Source of the DNA: Lachnospiraceae bacterium
GTDB taxonomy: Bacteria > Bacillota > Clostridia > Lachnospirales > Lachnospiraceae
NCBI GenBank assembly: GCA_910575555.1
Contig: CAJTFX010000014.1
Location: forward strand, 62,001-126,000
Direction of reading: 5' to 3'
Length of the DNA: 64,000 nucleotides
The notes beneath the pieces were generated by a model. That model made no database searches, had not been told where the DNA came from, and was given only the letters and a program-made list of their open reading frames with translations. Position 1 is the stretch's first letter. Each line of letters starts with the position of its first letter. Position numbers and translations under genes: made by a program. Shown one piece after another: positions 56,047 to 63,963 of the stretch.

Positions 56047-56421
56047 ATGGACAGACAGCAGGTTTTTTCCTACGTAAAGCAGCGGTATCACACGCTGCCG
56101 GATTACCCCTGGGCAGATCAGAACGCAGTGCTGCGGCACAGGAACAATCAAAAATGGTATGCCCTTATCATGGAAGTCTCCCGGGAGAAGCTGGGACTTT
56201 TGGATGAGGGAACAGTACAAATAATGAATGTCAAATGTGATCCTGCGCTTATTGGTTCCCTGCGGACGCGGGAAGGATATCATCCGGCCTATCACATGAA
56301 CAAAGAAAACTGGATCAGCGTTCGGCTGGACGGCAGCGTACCGGAAAATGAAATACGAAGCCTGATAGATGAAAGCTACGGGCTGACAGCGGCTAAATCC
56401 AATAAACTGGAGGGAAAATAA
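56047..56421 (+). CDS. MmcQ/YjbR-family protein
   Basis: A 124-aa protein of the MmcQ/YjbR fold: RQQVFSYVKQRYHTLPDYPW at the start, HRNNQKWYALIMEV, then VQIMNVKCDPALIGSL, GYHPAYHMNKENWISVRLDG. The fold is like a winged DNA-binding or CyaY-type domain; function is not established. I start it at ATG 56047 (AGGGCT upstream, weak); 56017 is possible. It overlaps the next gene by one base. Confidence 0.85.
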   Translation: MDRQQVFSYVKQRYHTLPDYPWADQNAVLRHRNNQKWYALIMEVSREKLGLLDEGTVQIMNVKCDPALIGSLRTREGYHPAYHMNKENWISVRLDGSVPENEIRSLIDESYGLTAAKSNKLEGK

Positions 56422-56684
56422 TGAGTGACTTGAGAAAAATCCCCGGAGTCGGGAAAAATATGGAGCAGCATTTGCACAATATCGGAATTCAGTGCATTGC
56501 AGACCTGAAGGGAAGAAACCCTGAGGAGCTGTACCATCTGGATTGCCTGAAAAAAGGATTTCAGGACGACCGGTGCGTCCTGTATGTGTACCGCTGCGCC
56601 GTATATTATGCAGAACATGATCAGCATGAGCCGGAAAAATTAAAATGGTGGTACTGGAAGGATAAAGACTACCCGGAAAATTGA
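56421..56684 (+). CDS. Cdd1-like helix-hairpin-helix protein
   Basis: An 87-aa protein with an N-terminal helix-hairpin-helix (LRKIPGVGKNMEQHLHNIGI) and CAVYYAEHDQHEPEKLKWWYWKD at the end, the pattern of the pathogenicity-locus Cdd1 family (PF11731). Probably a small DNA-binding protein. The ATG shares its first base with the stop of the YjbR gene, so the two are coupled. AGGGAAAA precedes it. Confidence 0.82.
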   Translation: MSDLRKIPGVGKNMEQHLHNIGIQCIADLKGRNPEELYHLDCLKKGFQDDRCVLYVYRCAVYYAEHDQHEPEKLKWWYWKDKDYPEN

Positions 56685-56762
56685 AGGCAGAAATGAAAAT
56701 ATTACTCCGGCGATTAAATATATAAAGTTGACATTACCATACATTTACAGGAGGAAAAGAAA

Positions 56763-57485
56763 ATGGAAAAATCAACCAGCCAAATAGCAGAAAGTTTCCA
56801 ATGTCAATACCAGGTATTTGAAAAAGGCTCAGACCCGCAGTTGGTGGAACAGGCCTACAAAGCAGCCTTTGAAAGAGGAAAGGAAGAAGGGTTTTATCCG
56901 GCAATTTTTTTACTGGAGGAACAAAGCGTAGAATGGCTGACGGAAATTGTGGCAGAAGATTATGACAGAGCAGAAATTATTTCCGGCTGCAAAGACAACG
57001 GCAAGGAAATCTTAGAAGAATATTTTCAGAACTCTATGGAATATATGGAAGGAATTCCTTCAGAAGAATTCCTGGGAAATGAAACAGAGGGAGAAACGGT
57101 CAGCAGTTTTTCCGGATTTATTTCCTTCCATGACGGAATGTTGGCGGCAGACACGCTGCTTTTGGAAATTCCTGTTAAAAATCCCTGGGAAATCATCGGA
57201 TATCTGCCCATGGGCGGATGGAACGAGTGTCCCGGGCCGGAGGATATGATTTCCATTTGCAAATACTGGTATGAAAAGTATGGGGCGGTTCCGGCCGCAT
57301 TTACTTCAGATGTAATGGAATTCTACGCTCCCCAGGGTTTAAATGGAACAGACCCCATGGAAGCGGCCAAGGAGCATTATTCCTTCTGCAGCGACAGAGT
57401 GGATCAGGGCACCAGCAGCGGCAAGCTGTCAGAACTGGCGGCGGGACTTAAAGGTTCAACTGTGTGGTATTTCTGGTGGGATTAA
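56763..57485 (+). CDS. DUF4253-domain protein
   Basis: A 240-aa acidic cytoplasmic protein. The C-terminal half has the DUF4253 hallmarks: PMGGWNECPGPEDMISICKYW, KYGAVPAAFTSD, EHYSFCSDRVDQG and the terminal WYFWWD. The domain is often found in bacterial polymorphic-toxin immunity-like or unknown settings; no partner toxin is visible here. AGGAGG precedes ATG. An ATTACTCCG half-repeat lies in the gap upstream (56700-56715). Confidence 0.82.
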   Translation: MEKSTSQIAESFQCQYQVFEKGSDPQLVEQAYKAAFERGKEEGFYPAIFLLEEQSVEWLTEIVAEDYDRAEIISGCKDNGKEILEEYFQNSMEYMEGIPSEEFLGNETEGETVSSFSGFISFHDGMLAADTLLLEIPVKNPWEIIGYLPMGGWNECPGPEDMISICKYWYEKYGAVPAAFTSDVMEFYAPQGLNGTDPMEAAKEHYSFCSDRVDQGTSSGKLSELAAGLKGSTVWYFWWD

Positions 57486-57530
57486 TGATGCAGATGGAGC
57501 CATAAAGTGCATCGCCGCCAAAATTCTGCC

Positions 57531-57559
57531 TTGTAAAACAGAGTTCTGAGTGGTATACT
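57531..57559 (+). promoter_or_regulatory. Promoter of 41-codon ORF
   Basis: TTGTAA (57531-57536), 17-bp spacer, TATACT (57554-57559), 28 bp before the small start codon. Confidence 0.6.
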
Positions 57560-57587
57560 TAAACATATTTTGAAAGGAGAGCGCAGA

Positions 57588-57713
57588 ATGAACGGGCTTG
57601 GTTATGTGCCAATCTGCAGCAGCAGCGCGGCGTCGAAAACATGCAATAATTCCAGTTCACGGGATTACTGCGCCTATTTTCAGGCACTTACCAGGAAGTT
57701 TTCGCCTTTGTAA
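57588..57713 (+). CDS. Putative 41-aa Cys-containing small protein
   Basis: ATG at 57588 follows AAAGGAGAG at good spacing and opens a 41-codon frame (MNGLGYVPICSSSAASKTC...) with three Cys and many Ser, ending at TAA 57711-57713. It has a promoter (57531-57559) and a terminator (57783-57820) of its own. It may be a real small protein, a leader peptide, or part of a small RNA. I recognise no family. Confidence 0.45.
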   Translation: MNGLGYVPICSSSAASKTCNNSSSRDYCAYFQALTRKFSPL

Positions 57714-57782
57714 TCTGATGATCGGCGGAACTTTTGTAAAGCGCCTTTCTATGTTCAGGTTAAAAATACAGTAATCCTCAAG

Positions 57783-57820
57783 ACAGTTTGACAAACCAAT
57801 CGTTGTGTCAGGCTGTTTTT
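57783..57820 (+). terminator. Terminator before MFS gene
   Basis: An 11-bp stem (ACAGTTTGACA with TGTCAGGCTGT, two G-U) and T run at 57816-57820, located 39 bp before the MFS start. With the upstream small ORF it could also work as an attenuator for the MFS gene. Confidence 0.65.
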
Positions 57821-57858
57821 CTATTGTCAGTTATTATGGAAAACGAGAGGAATTACAC

Positions 57859-59046
57859 ATGGACTTAAAATTAGAAAAAAAATTGAAAAGAAATCTTCCT
57901 TTAGACTATATCAGCGCCTTTCTCACCAATCTGAATATGCAGAGCGTGGTCTGGGTGCTGTATCTTTCCTACTGCGGGCTGAATCTGGCTGAAATCGGCG
58001 TCATTGAAGGCATCTATCACGCAACCAGCATTCTGTGCGAAATCCCTTCCGGTGCAGCGGCGGATTTGCTGGGCAGAAAAAGAAGCATGATTTTAAGCAG
58101 GATCTGTACCGCCTGCTCCTGCGTGATTATGCTGTTTTCGAAAAGTTTCGGGCTGTTTGCGGTAAGTTTTGCGATACAGGCATTGGGGAATAACCTGAAT
58201 TCCGGGTCAGAAGAAGCTCTGGTGTATGACAGTATGCGGTCTATCGGCCAGGAAGAGCAGTATCTGAAAGTGTATGGAAAATTGAATATCATCATAGAGG
58301 TGTCCCATGGACTGGCCACAGTGCTGGGAGGCGTACTGGCAGACTATTCTTACTTCTGGTGTTACAGCGCCTGCCTGGTGATTGCGGTTTCATCGCTGCT
58401 GCCGGTGCTTTTGATGTCAGAGCCTCCCTGCACTGGCGCGGCAAAGCGTCAGGAAAGTATCCGCCATATGATCTGCCTGCATTTTAAGGCCAGTTTCGGA
58501 ATTTTGAAATCGGATTCCCGGATTATGAAAATTATTGTATACTATTCGGTGGTTTTTGCAGCGGAAACATTATTATTTTTCTACAGCCAGCAGTATTATT
58601 TTGAATTAGGATACAATAAAACTTCCATCAGCCTGATTTTACTGGCGGTGAGTCTTGTATCCTGTCTGGGCGCGGCAATGAGCGAAAAGATTTACCGGAA
58701 ATTCAGAAAGCGTACAAAAAACGTTGCGGCTTTTGCCATAGGCACTGCGATTTTGTGTTATGGATTTCAGAATGCATTGCTGTCTGCGCCGGCCTTTGCG
58801 GCGGCAGGATTTTTTAATTCGGCTCTTTATCCCATACAATCGGAAGCGCTGAATCAGTTAATCCCTTCCGAACAGCGGGCGACCCTGATTTCTGTGGACA
58901 GTATGTTCTTTTCCGTTGCCATGATTCTTATGTTTCCCCTGGCTGGTTTTCTGGCGGATCTCTGGGGGTTGGCAATGGTATTTACAGGAATCGGCCTGAC
59001 GCTTCTGCTGTTTGTAATGGTCTGGAATATACTGCTTGAATTTTAG
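57859..59046 (+). CDS. MFS transporter, efflux-type
   Basis: A 395-aa major facilitator with twelve helices; GAAADLLGRKRSMILSRI is the loop motif after helix 2. It resembles multidrug or small-molecule exporters. ATG 57859 has GAGAGG upstream. A MarR regulator follows 48 nt later on the same strand, the usual pairing for inducible efflux. Confidence 0.83.
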   Translation: MDLKLEKKLKRNLPLDYISAFLTNLNMQSVVWVLYLSYCGLNLAEIGVIEGIYHATSILCEIPSGAAADLLGRKRSMILSRICTACSCVIMLFSKSFGLFAVSFAIQALGNNLNSGSEEALVYDSMRSIGQEEQYLKVYGKLNIIIEVSHGLATVLGGVLADYSYFWCYSACLVIAVSSLLPVLLMSEPPCTGAAKRQESIRHMICLHFKASFGILKSDSRIMKIIVYYSVVFAAETLLFFYSQQYYFELGYNKTSISLILLAVSLVSCLGAAMSEKIYRKFRKRTKNVAAFAIGTAILCYGFQNALLSAPAFAAAGFFNSALYPIQSEALNQLIPSEQRATLISVDSMFFSVAMILMFPLAGFLADLWGLAMVFTGIGLTLLLFVMVWNILLEF

Positions 59047-59094
59047 CGGGACAAGTGGTATATTCAATTAAAAATGAAGTATGAGGTGGTATCG

Positions 59095-59535
59095 ATGGAC
59101 TGGATGCTGGAAGGGTTATTGCAGGGAACTCAGTTTCAAACATTATATAACCGGAAAATCGAAACATTGCGTGAAGAATATCATCTGCGGAAAATCGATA
59201 TTGATATTCTGTATTTTCTTTACAAGTCCGGGGAGCGCAATACGTCAAAGGATATCTGCAGCCTGAACTTATTTAACAAAGGGCATATTTCCCAGTCGGT
59301 GGATCGGATGGTGAAGCAGGATCTGATCCATACCGTTCAGGATGAAGAGGATCGGCGGTGTGTGCATCTTGTACTGACGGAACAGGCGATTGAAATTATC
59401 GCACAGGCAACGGAGCTGCGAAACCAGATGTATAACATGATTTTAGAGGGAGTCACCGAAGAGGAACGGAAGGTGCTGTTTCAGGTTTCCCAAAAAGTAA
59501 ATCAAAATATCAGAAACGCCCTGCGTAATTCCTGA
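59095..59535 (+). CDS. MarR-family regulator
   Basis: A 146-aa winged-helix regulator: TSKDICSLNLFNKGHISQSVDRMVKQDLI is the recognition region and EDEEDRRCVHLVLTEQ-like wing (DEEDRRCVHLVLT) follows. GAGGTGG before ATG 59095 favours this start over an ATG at 59074. It probably controls the MFS gene upstream. Followed by a long hairpin. Confidence 0.85.
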   Translation: MDWMLEGLLQGTQFQTLYNRKIETLREEYHLRKIDIDILYFLYKSGERNTSKDICSLNLFNKGHISQSVDRMVKQDLIHTVQDEEDRRCVHLVLTEQAIEIIAQATELRNQMYNMILEGVTEEERKVLFQVSQKVNQNIRNALRNS

Positions 59536-59556
59536 CAGAACACCATGTCTGCGCAG

Positions 59557-59602
59557 CATTTATGAGTTTTCCTGGATTATTGTTCAGGTAAACTCATAAA
59601 TG
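59557..59602. terminator. Long symmetrical hairpin after marR-like gene
   Basis: Arms CATTTATGAGTTTTCCTG (59557-59574) and CAGGTAAACTCATAAATG (59585-59602) pair at 17 of 18 positions with a 10-nt loop. There is no long T run, so it may be a 3'-end stabiliser or a factor-assisted terminator. Confidence 0.6.
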
Positions 59603-59754
59603 TTATCAAAAATTCTTAAATCTTTCTAAAATCAGTTGGCAGAGTATTTATTTTATGATAATATAGTTTAAAATTAAACAATCAACCATGTTTCAGGACA
59701 GAAGGATTCTGCTGTGAAACTATTGATATTTCAGGCTTAGGAGGGATGAAATCT

Positions 59755-61092
59755 ATGAGAAATGAAAATGAATTGATGAATTATGCCATGAAGAAGGAAT
59801 CAGTCTGCAGAAAGAATGACAGCATTTCGGATGCATTATTCGAAGAATACGGGGTAAACCGCGGACTTCGTGACATGAACGGGAAAGGCGTCCTGACTGG
59901 GCTTACAACAATTTCTAAAATTGTTTCTTTTGAAGATGTGAACGGCGTAAAGACGCCCTGCGACGGCCAGTTGTGGTACCGCGGCTACAATGTGCAGAAT
60001 CTGGTGCGGCAGATGGGCGAAAATGGGTTCGGTTTTGAGAAAACAGCATACCTTCTGCTGTTTGGAGAAATGCCGAAGGAAGAAGAACTCTGTGAATTCT
60101 GCAAAATTATGGCTAATTGCAGGACACTTCCCACCAATTTTACCAGGGATGTCATCATGAAAGCGCCCACCAGGGATATTATGAATTCGATGACAAGAAG
60201 TATTCTGACACTGGCTTCTTATGACGGTCAGATGAATTCACCGGATGTAATCAGCAACAGTCTGCGGCAGTGTATCGAGTTAATCAGTATTTTCCCCATG
60301 CTTGCGGTATATGGATACCATGCGTACAACCACTATGAAAATGATGACAGTATGTACATACACAGGCCGGAGCCGGAGCTCTCCACCGCAGAGAATCTTT
60401 TGATGATGCTGCGCCCGGATAAACAGTACAGCAAACTGGAGGCAAAGGTTCTGGACGTAGCTTTGCTTCTGCATATGGAGCACGGCGGAGGAAATAACTC
60501 TACTTTTACCACCAGAGTGGTGACTTCTTCCGGTTCAGACACTTACTCTTCCATTGCTGCTGCCATGTCCTCCCTGAAAGGGCCAAAGCACGGCGGCGCA
60601 AACATCAAAGTAATGGAGATGATGGCGAATATCCGGGAGAATATTAAGGATGTTCATGACAAAGATGAAATAGAAGCATACCTCGCCAAAATTCTTGCAG
60701 GAGAAACCTTTGACCATAAAGGATTGATTTATGGTATGGGCCATGCGGTATACTCTCTTTCCGATCCCAGGGAACGGGTTTTTAAAAGCTACGTGGAAAA
60801 ACTGGCCGGAGCAAAAGGACGTGGAGACGATATGTTCTTATATAACAGCATTGAAGAACTGGCTCCCAAACTGATTGCCGGCAAACGGAAGATTTTTAAA
60901 GGCGTCAGCCCCAATGTGGACTTCTACAGCGGATTTGTATACGAGATGCTGGGCATTCCCCAGGAACTGTACACTGCAATTTTTGCCATTGCCCGGATTG
61001 TGGGATGGAGCGCCCACCGGATGGAAGAACTGATCGGAATGAATAAAATTATCCGTCCTGCTTATATGAGCGTGATGGAGGAAAAAGAGTAG
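59755..61092 (+). CDS. gltA: Citrate synthase
   Basis: A 445-aa citrate/2-methylcitrate synthase. The catalytic His residues in GPKHGGANIKV and YGMGHAVYSLSDPR and the Asp in PNVDFYSGFVYEMLGIP are present. It condenses acetyl-CoA with oxaloacetate, feeding glutamate synthesis in an anaerobe. AGGAGGG fits ATG 59755 (9 nt) better than ATG 59746 (no gap). It is alone; aconitase and isocitrate dehydrogenase genes are not in the window. Confidence 0.92.
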   Translation: MRNENELMNYAMKKESVCRKNDSISDALFEEYGVNRGLRDMNGKGVLTGLTTISKIVSFEDVNGVKTPCDGQLWYRGYNVQNLVRQMGENGFGFEKTAYLLLFGEMPKEEELCEFCKIMANCRTLPTNFTRDVIMKAPTRDIMNSMTRSILTLASYDGQMNSPDVISNSLRQCIELISIFPMLAVYGYHAYNHYENDDSMYIHRPEPELSTAENLLMMLRPDKQYSKLEAKVLDVALLLHMEHGGGNNSTFTTRVVTSSGSDTYSSIAAAMSSLKGPKHGGANIKVMEMMANIRENIKDVHDKDEIEAYLAKILAGETFDHKGLIYGMGHAVYSLSDPRERVFKSYVEKLAGAKGRGDDMFLYNSIEELAPKLIAGKRKIFKGVSPNVDFYSGFVYEMLGIPQELYTAIFAIARIVGWSAHRMEELIGMNKIIRPAYMSVMEEKE

Positions 61093-61104
61093 CTGCCCTG
61101 TTTG

Positions 61105-61139
61105 TATTACTCCGTCGATATTTAACCGCTGGAGTAATA
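61105..61139. repeat. ATTACTCCG hairpin repeat
   Basis: TATTACTCCG...TGGAGTAATA with a loop containing GATATTTAACC. It is nearly identical to 44838-44869, and a half copy lies at 56700-56715 (TATTACTCCGGCGATT). The citrate synthase transcript may end here. From 61140 to 61428 I see no gene; a second hairpin (TTTCCAGAGGA/TCCTCTGGAAA, 61288-61298 with 61331-61341) lies before tRNA-Pro. Confidence 0.65.
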
Positions 61140-61428
61140 TGCTCCACTTAGCAGGAGATTTGTGACAAATGAAGAGCGCATAGCAGGCTATATAACCTGA
61201 ATTTGGCGCAAATATCGCACTAAGTGAGGGATACAGATGGCGGGAATGATTTTTCAAACACGCTCTAAGGTTACAAAATGAACCAGTTTTCCAGAGGAAT
61301 TGCAGGAAGAATAACTGTAAAGACTGTATTTCCTCTGGAAATTTAGTACAATAACAGATTTTTCTAAATTTTGTAACATTGAGTCATTGACAAACTATAA
61401 AAATTATGTTATTATGCCATAGTGATGT

Positions 61429-61502
61429 CGATGCGTGGCTCAGCTTGGTAGAGCGCTGCGTTCGGGACGCAGAGGTCGCAGGTTCAAATCCTGTCGCATC
61501 GA
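61429..61502 (+). tRNA. tRNA-Pro(CGG)
   Basis: Acceptor CGATGCG/CGCATCG with discriminator A, anticodon stem CTGCG/CGCAG with loop TTCGGGA (anticodon CGG), T arm GCAGGTTCAAATCCTGT. The 3' half is a likely attachment site for the integrase-bearing element that follows. Confidence 0.95.
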
Positions 61503-61575
61503 TTAAAGGCATATTTTACAAGGGTTTCAGGGAATCATCAATGATGGAAAAATCACTTAAGTTTACTTAAGGTTT

Positions 61576-62836
61576 TCATGCCAGAGTGGTAACTTTAGCG
61601 TTTCTGTCTTTGATGATTTTTTGTTTTTCCGCAAGGTTTGACGTGTCATAAGTATAATACTTCTCGTTCACTTCCGGGGTATGACCGAGCATACTTGCCA
61701 CCATAGTTACCGGAACGCCGTTCTGCCTTAAGTTGGAATTGATTGTCTTCCTCAATGCGGTGATTCCGCCGCCATGTATTCCGAGGTGGTTTGTCAGCCT
61801 TTTTGCGCAGTCACTGATTCGCTGACCGTTGATATATCCACCCTTGCCGTCTGTAAAGACATATTCGCTGGCACATCCATATTCCCTTTGGACATTTCGG
61901 ATTCTTTCGAGAAGGTCTTTTATTTCATCGCACATAGGGAACTGCCTTGATTTCTTTGTCTTTGTCGTATCAACATAAAATTCATTCTTAAGGCGGTTAT
62001 GCTTTATGGAATTATGTATCAGGATGTAACCTTCGTGGATGTCATCCCATTTCAACACCGTAGCGGGGGATGAACATAGGCCTGTCGCCGTACAGTTCTT
62101 CCAAGCCTTTTTGAATCATCAGGAGTTCATTGTCATTGAAGAACTGTTCTTCGTTGGGTTTTGCCTTTTCCTTGCAGTGTTTGCTGAACTGCTTTAGTTC
62201 GAGGAACTCAACCGGGTTGTCCGTTATTATTTTCTCAATGCGGGCATGTTTCACGGTGTTCCGGATGTAGCTGAACATTTTCTTGCAGGATTCGCGGCAT
62301 AGGCTTAAACGCTGAATCGTCTCCAACATGAATTTCCGGATGGTGTTCTCATTGATTTCATTCATCGGCAGCCTTTCAAAATCAGAATCTTGGAAGAACC
62401 TTGCATAATCTGAATTGTACCGTAAGATTGAATTGCCGCTGAGTTCCAAGTCCTTTATTGCCCTCCATTCCTGGTATACCTGCCTGAATGTCGGGGCGAG
62501 GGCGGTCTTGTCTTCGCGGATATAGTAATCAATGATGGCGTTTATCAGCCTTTCTTCACTTACCTTGCTTACCAGCCTCCCATACGGCGGCTCAGTGCCT
62601 TCTTTTGGCAGGTAGCTGTTCCAGTTGCCGTTCCTGCCTTGCCAGTATTTGAATTTCCGTTTGTGGGTTTCTATAATTTCTGCTTTGTTCATGTCAATCA
62701 TTTTCTGAACATATGCCAAGTCTATTTTACCATTTTCCATGTCCCGGAGCAAGTCTTTGGCATGGCTGATTTGTACTTGGAGGGTGTGGTTCAGAATCTG
62801 CATTTCACACATATCAAGTTTCTTCATGGGAATCAC
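61576..62836 (-). pseudogene. Tyrosine recombinase/integrase with internal deletion
   Basis: Two frames together make a phage/ICE-type integrase. The N-terminal part (62042-62836) holds the core-binding region. The C-terminal part (61576-62058) resumes at LKWDDIHEG and keeps GGGITALRKTINSNLR, MLGHTPEVNEKYYTYD and the nucleophile Tyr. At the join (about 62055-62065, GACATCCCATTTCAACACCG region) the frame shifts. The segment that should carry the first catalytic Arg (TGxRxGE) is missing, about 45-55 bp, judging by the usual spacing of the family. The enzyme is therefore probably inactive. It points at tRNA-Pro, 73 bp away. Confidence 0.82.
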
Positions 62837-62885
62837 ACCCTCCTTTCCATGGGGATTTAACTGCTGTGGTCTGATTTTCCGTGCG

Positions 62886-63755
62886 TCATCCGGGCTTTTG
62901 GCTGGTTTTTGCGGTTATCAGGTAATCGGTGTCTGTCTGGGATAATGCCCCGGTCTCCCTGTCCGCGACCAGCTTGTAGATGCCGACGTCAAGGACGTTT
63001 TTTCCGTCACTGCCTGTCTCCACCACGCCGAAGTTCGGCGTAAAGCTGCTTAGTTCCTCATTGTCCCTCATCTCAAAAGCGACTTCGGGTTTTGCCAAGC
63101 CCTGTGAGTTGAAGTACCGTTTCTTGTTGTACATTTCCTTGTCGGTCAGAAGGGCGGCAGTTATATATTTTGTGATATAGGTGGCGGCTCTTTCCGGGCT
63201 TTCTATCATTTCACAGTCGCTGAACCCATATTCCCAGTCCGTCAGGTTATATACCTGCCTGCCATGCCTGATTACCGTCTTCTTTGTTTTGGGGTTTACG
63301 GATTCCGCAAACCCAGCAGGTATGTCCCCAAGTAATCCGTGAAAATGGACAGCCCCCGACTTGTGCAGTTCCGGTATCATCAGATAATCAAATTTGTTGT
63401 ATCTGTCCCGCATCAGGCGACACCATTTCAAGAGGGCTGTCTTTGCCGTATCATAATCAAGGCTGTTTATTTTTTCGGGGTTGAATGTCAGGGTGGCAAA
63501 CCATTTGAAGTCGTTTGCCAGCGCATAGCCCTTTATCCGCCTGCGGATGGCGTATAGCTGCCTGCGTGTCCGTTCCTCCTGTGCCTTGTCGGACAGCACG
63601 GGATTTTTCTTTTTTGCGGATGGGAACCGCCTTTCCCCGGTATGCCTTATCCGGGGGTAATGGTACGCCGTTATTTCTATCCGTCCATTCCCATAGTCAG
63701 TTGTCTTGCGGTTGTATTCCCCGGAATAGCCTTCCGGGTAAACGTCAATTGCCAT
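62886..63755 (-). CDS. rep: Rolling-circle (HUH) replication initiator
   Basis: A 289-aa Rep protein of the ORF2/G2P type found in small circular elements and ssDNA phages. Motif 1 is WFATLTFNP, motif 2 (metal-binding HUH) is GAVHFHGLLGD and motif 3 (nicking Tyr) is TYITKYITA. It would nick one strand at a double-strand origin to start rolling-circle replication. I start it at ATG 63755 with GGAGG 7 nt upstream; the open frame continues to 63959 but that part overlaps hairpins and looks noncoding. It lies 50 bp upstream of the broken integrase on the same strand. Confidence 0.83.
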   Translation of the reverse strand: MAIDVYPEGYSGEYNRKTTDYGNGRIEITAYHYPRIRHTGERRFPSAKKKNPVLSDKAQEERTRRQLYAIRRRIKGYALANDFKWFATLTFNPEKINSLDYDTAKTALLKWCRLMRDRYNKFDYLMIPELHKSGAVHFHGLLGDIPAGFAESVNPKTKKTVIRHGRQVYNLTDWEYGFSDCEMIESPERAATYITKYITAALLTDKEMYNKKRYFNSQGLAKPEVAFEMRDNEELSSFTPNFGVVETGSDGKNVLDVGIYKLVADRETGALSQTDTDYLITAKTSQKPG

Positions 63756-63796
63756 ATCCTTGCCTCCGTTGTGGTGTGCTTTCCGGTGCTTTCCGT

Positions 63797-63832
63797 CGCA
63801 ACATTGCCTTATGTCAAGTAGGCAATGTTGCG
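63797..63832. repeat. 12-bp perfect hairpin upstream of rep
   Basis: CGCAACATTGCC (63797-63808) and GGCAATGTTGCG (63821-63832) pair perfectly around a 12-nt loop. It stands 42 bp upstream of the rep start and is a candidate nick-site hairpin or rep regulatory structure. Confidence 0.6.
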
Positions 63833-63907
63833 CAGTGCCTCCCACCTTCCGCCGTGCAGTCAGGCGGTAAGCCGCATGCCCGCTTTCCCGGCTGCTGCGT
63901 ATTTGCA

Positions 63908-63963
63908 GCGCATGCCATGCTTGGGATGGCGAGCCATCCCAAGCGCCATGCCCCACCATGCGC
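63908..63963. repeat. Long GC-rich hairpin upstream of rep
   Basis: Core arms GCTTGGGATGG/CCATCCCAAGC (63919-63929 with 63934-63944) with a CGAG loop are perfect. The stem extends outward with bulges as GCGCATGCCATG.../...CATGCCCCACCATGCGC. With the hairpin at 63797 it makes the 245 bp before rep rich in structure, as expected of a rolling-circle origin. No gene is visible in 63756-64000. Confidence 0.6.

Noticed and set aside
61495-61600. Trying to mark attL as a direct repeat of the tRNA-Pro 3' end.
   Set aside because: Only one copy of the tRNA end is in the window; the other end of the element is outside, so the core site cannot be defined.
61576-62836. Reading the integrase region as two separate functional genes or as programmed frameshifting.
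   Set aside because: The join lacks the sequence coding the first catalytic Arg, and neither half is a complete recombinase; no slippery heptamer is seen.
63756-63959. N-terminal extension of the Rep open frame by 68 codons.
   Set aside because: The ATG at 63755 has an ideal GGAGG site, and the extension overlaps two strong hairpins and reads as low-complexity, Cys/His-rich sequence unlike Rep proteins.
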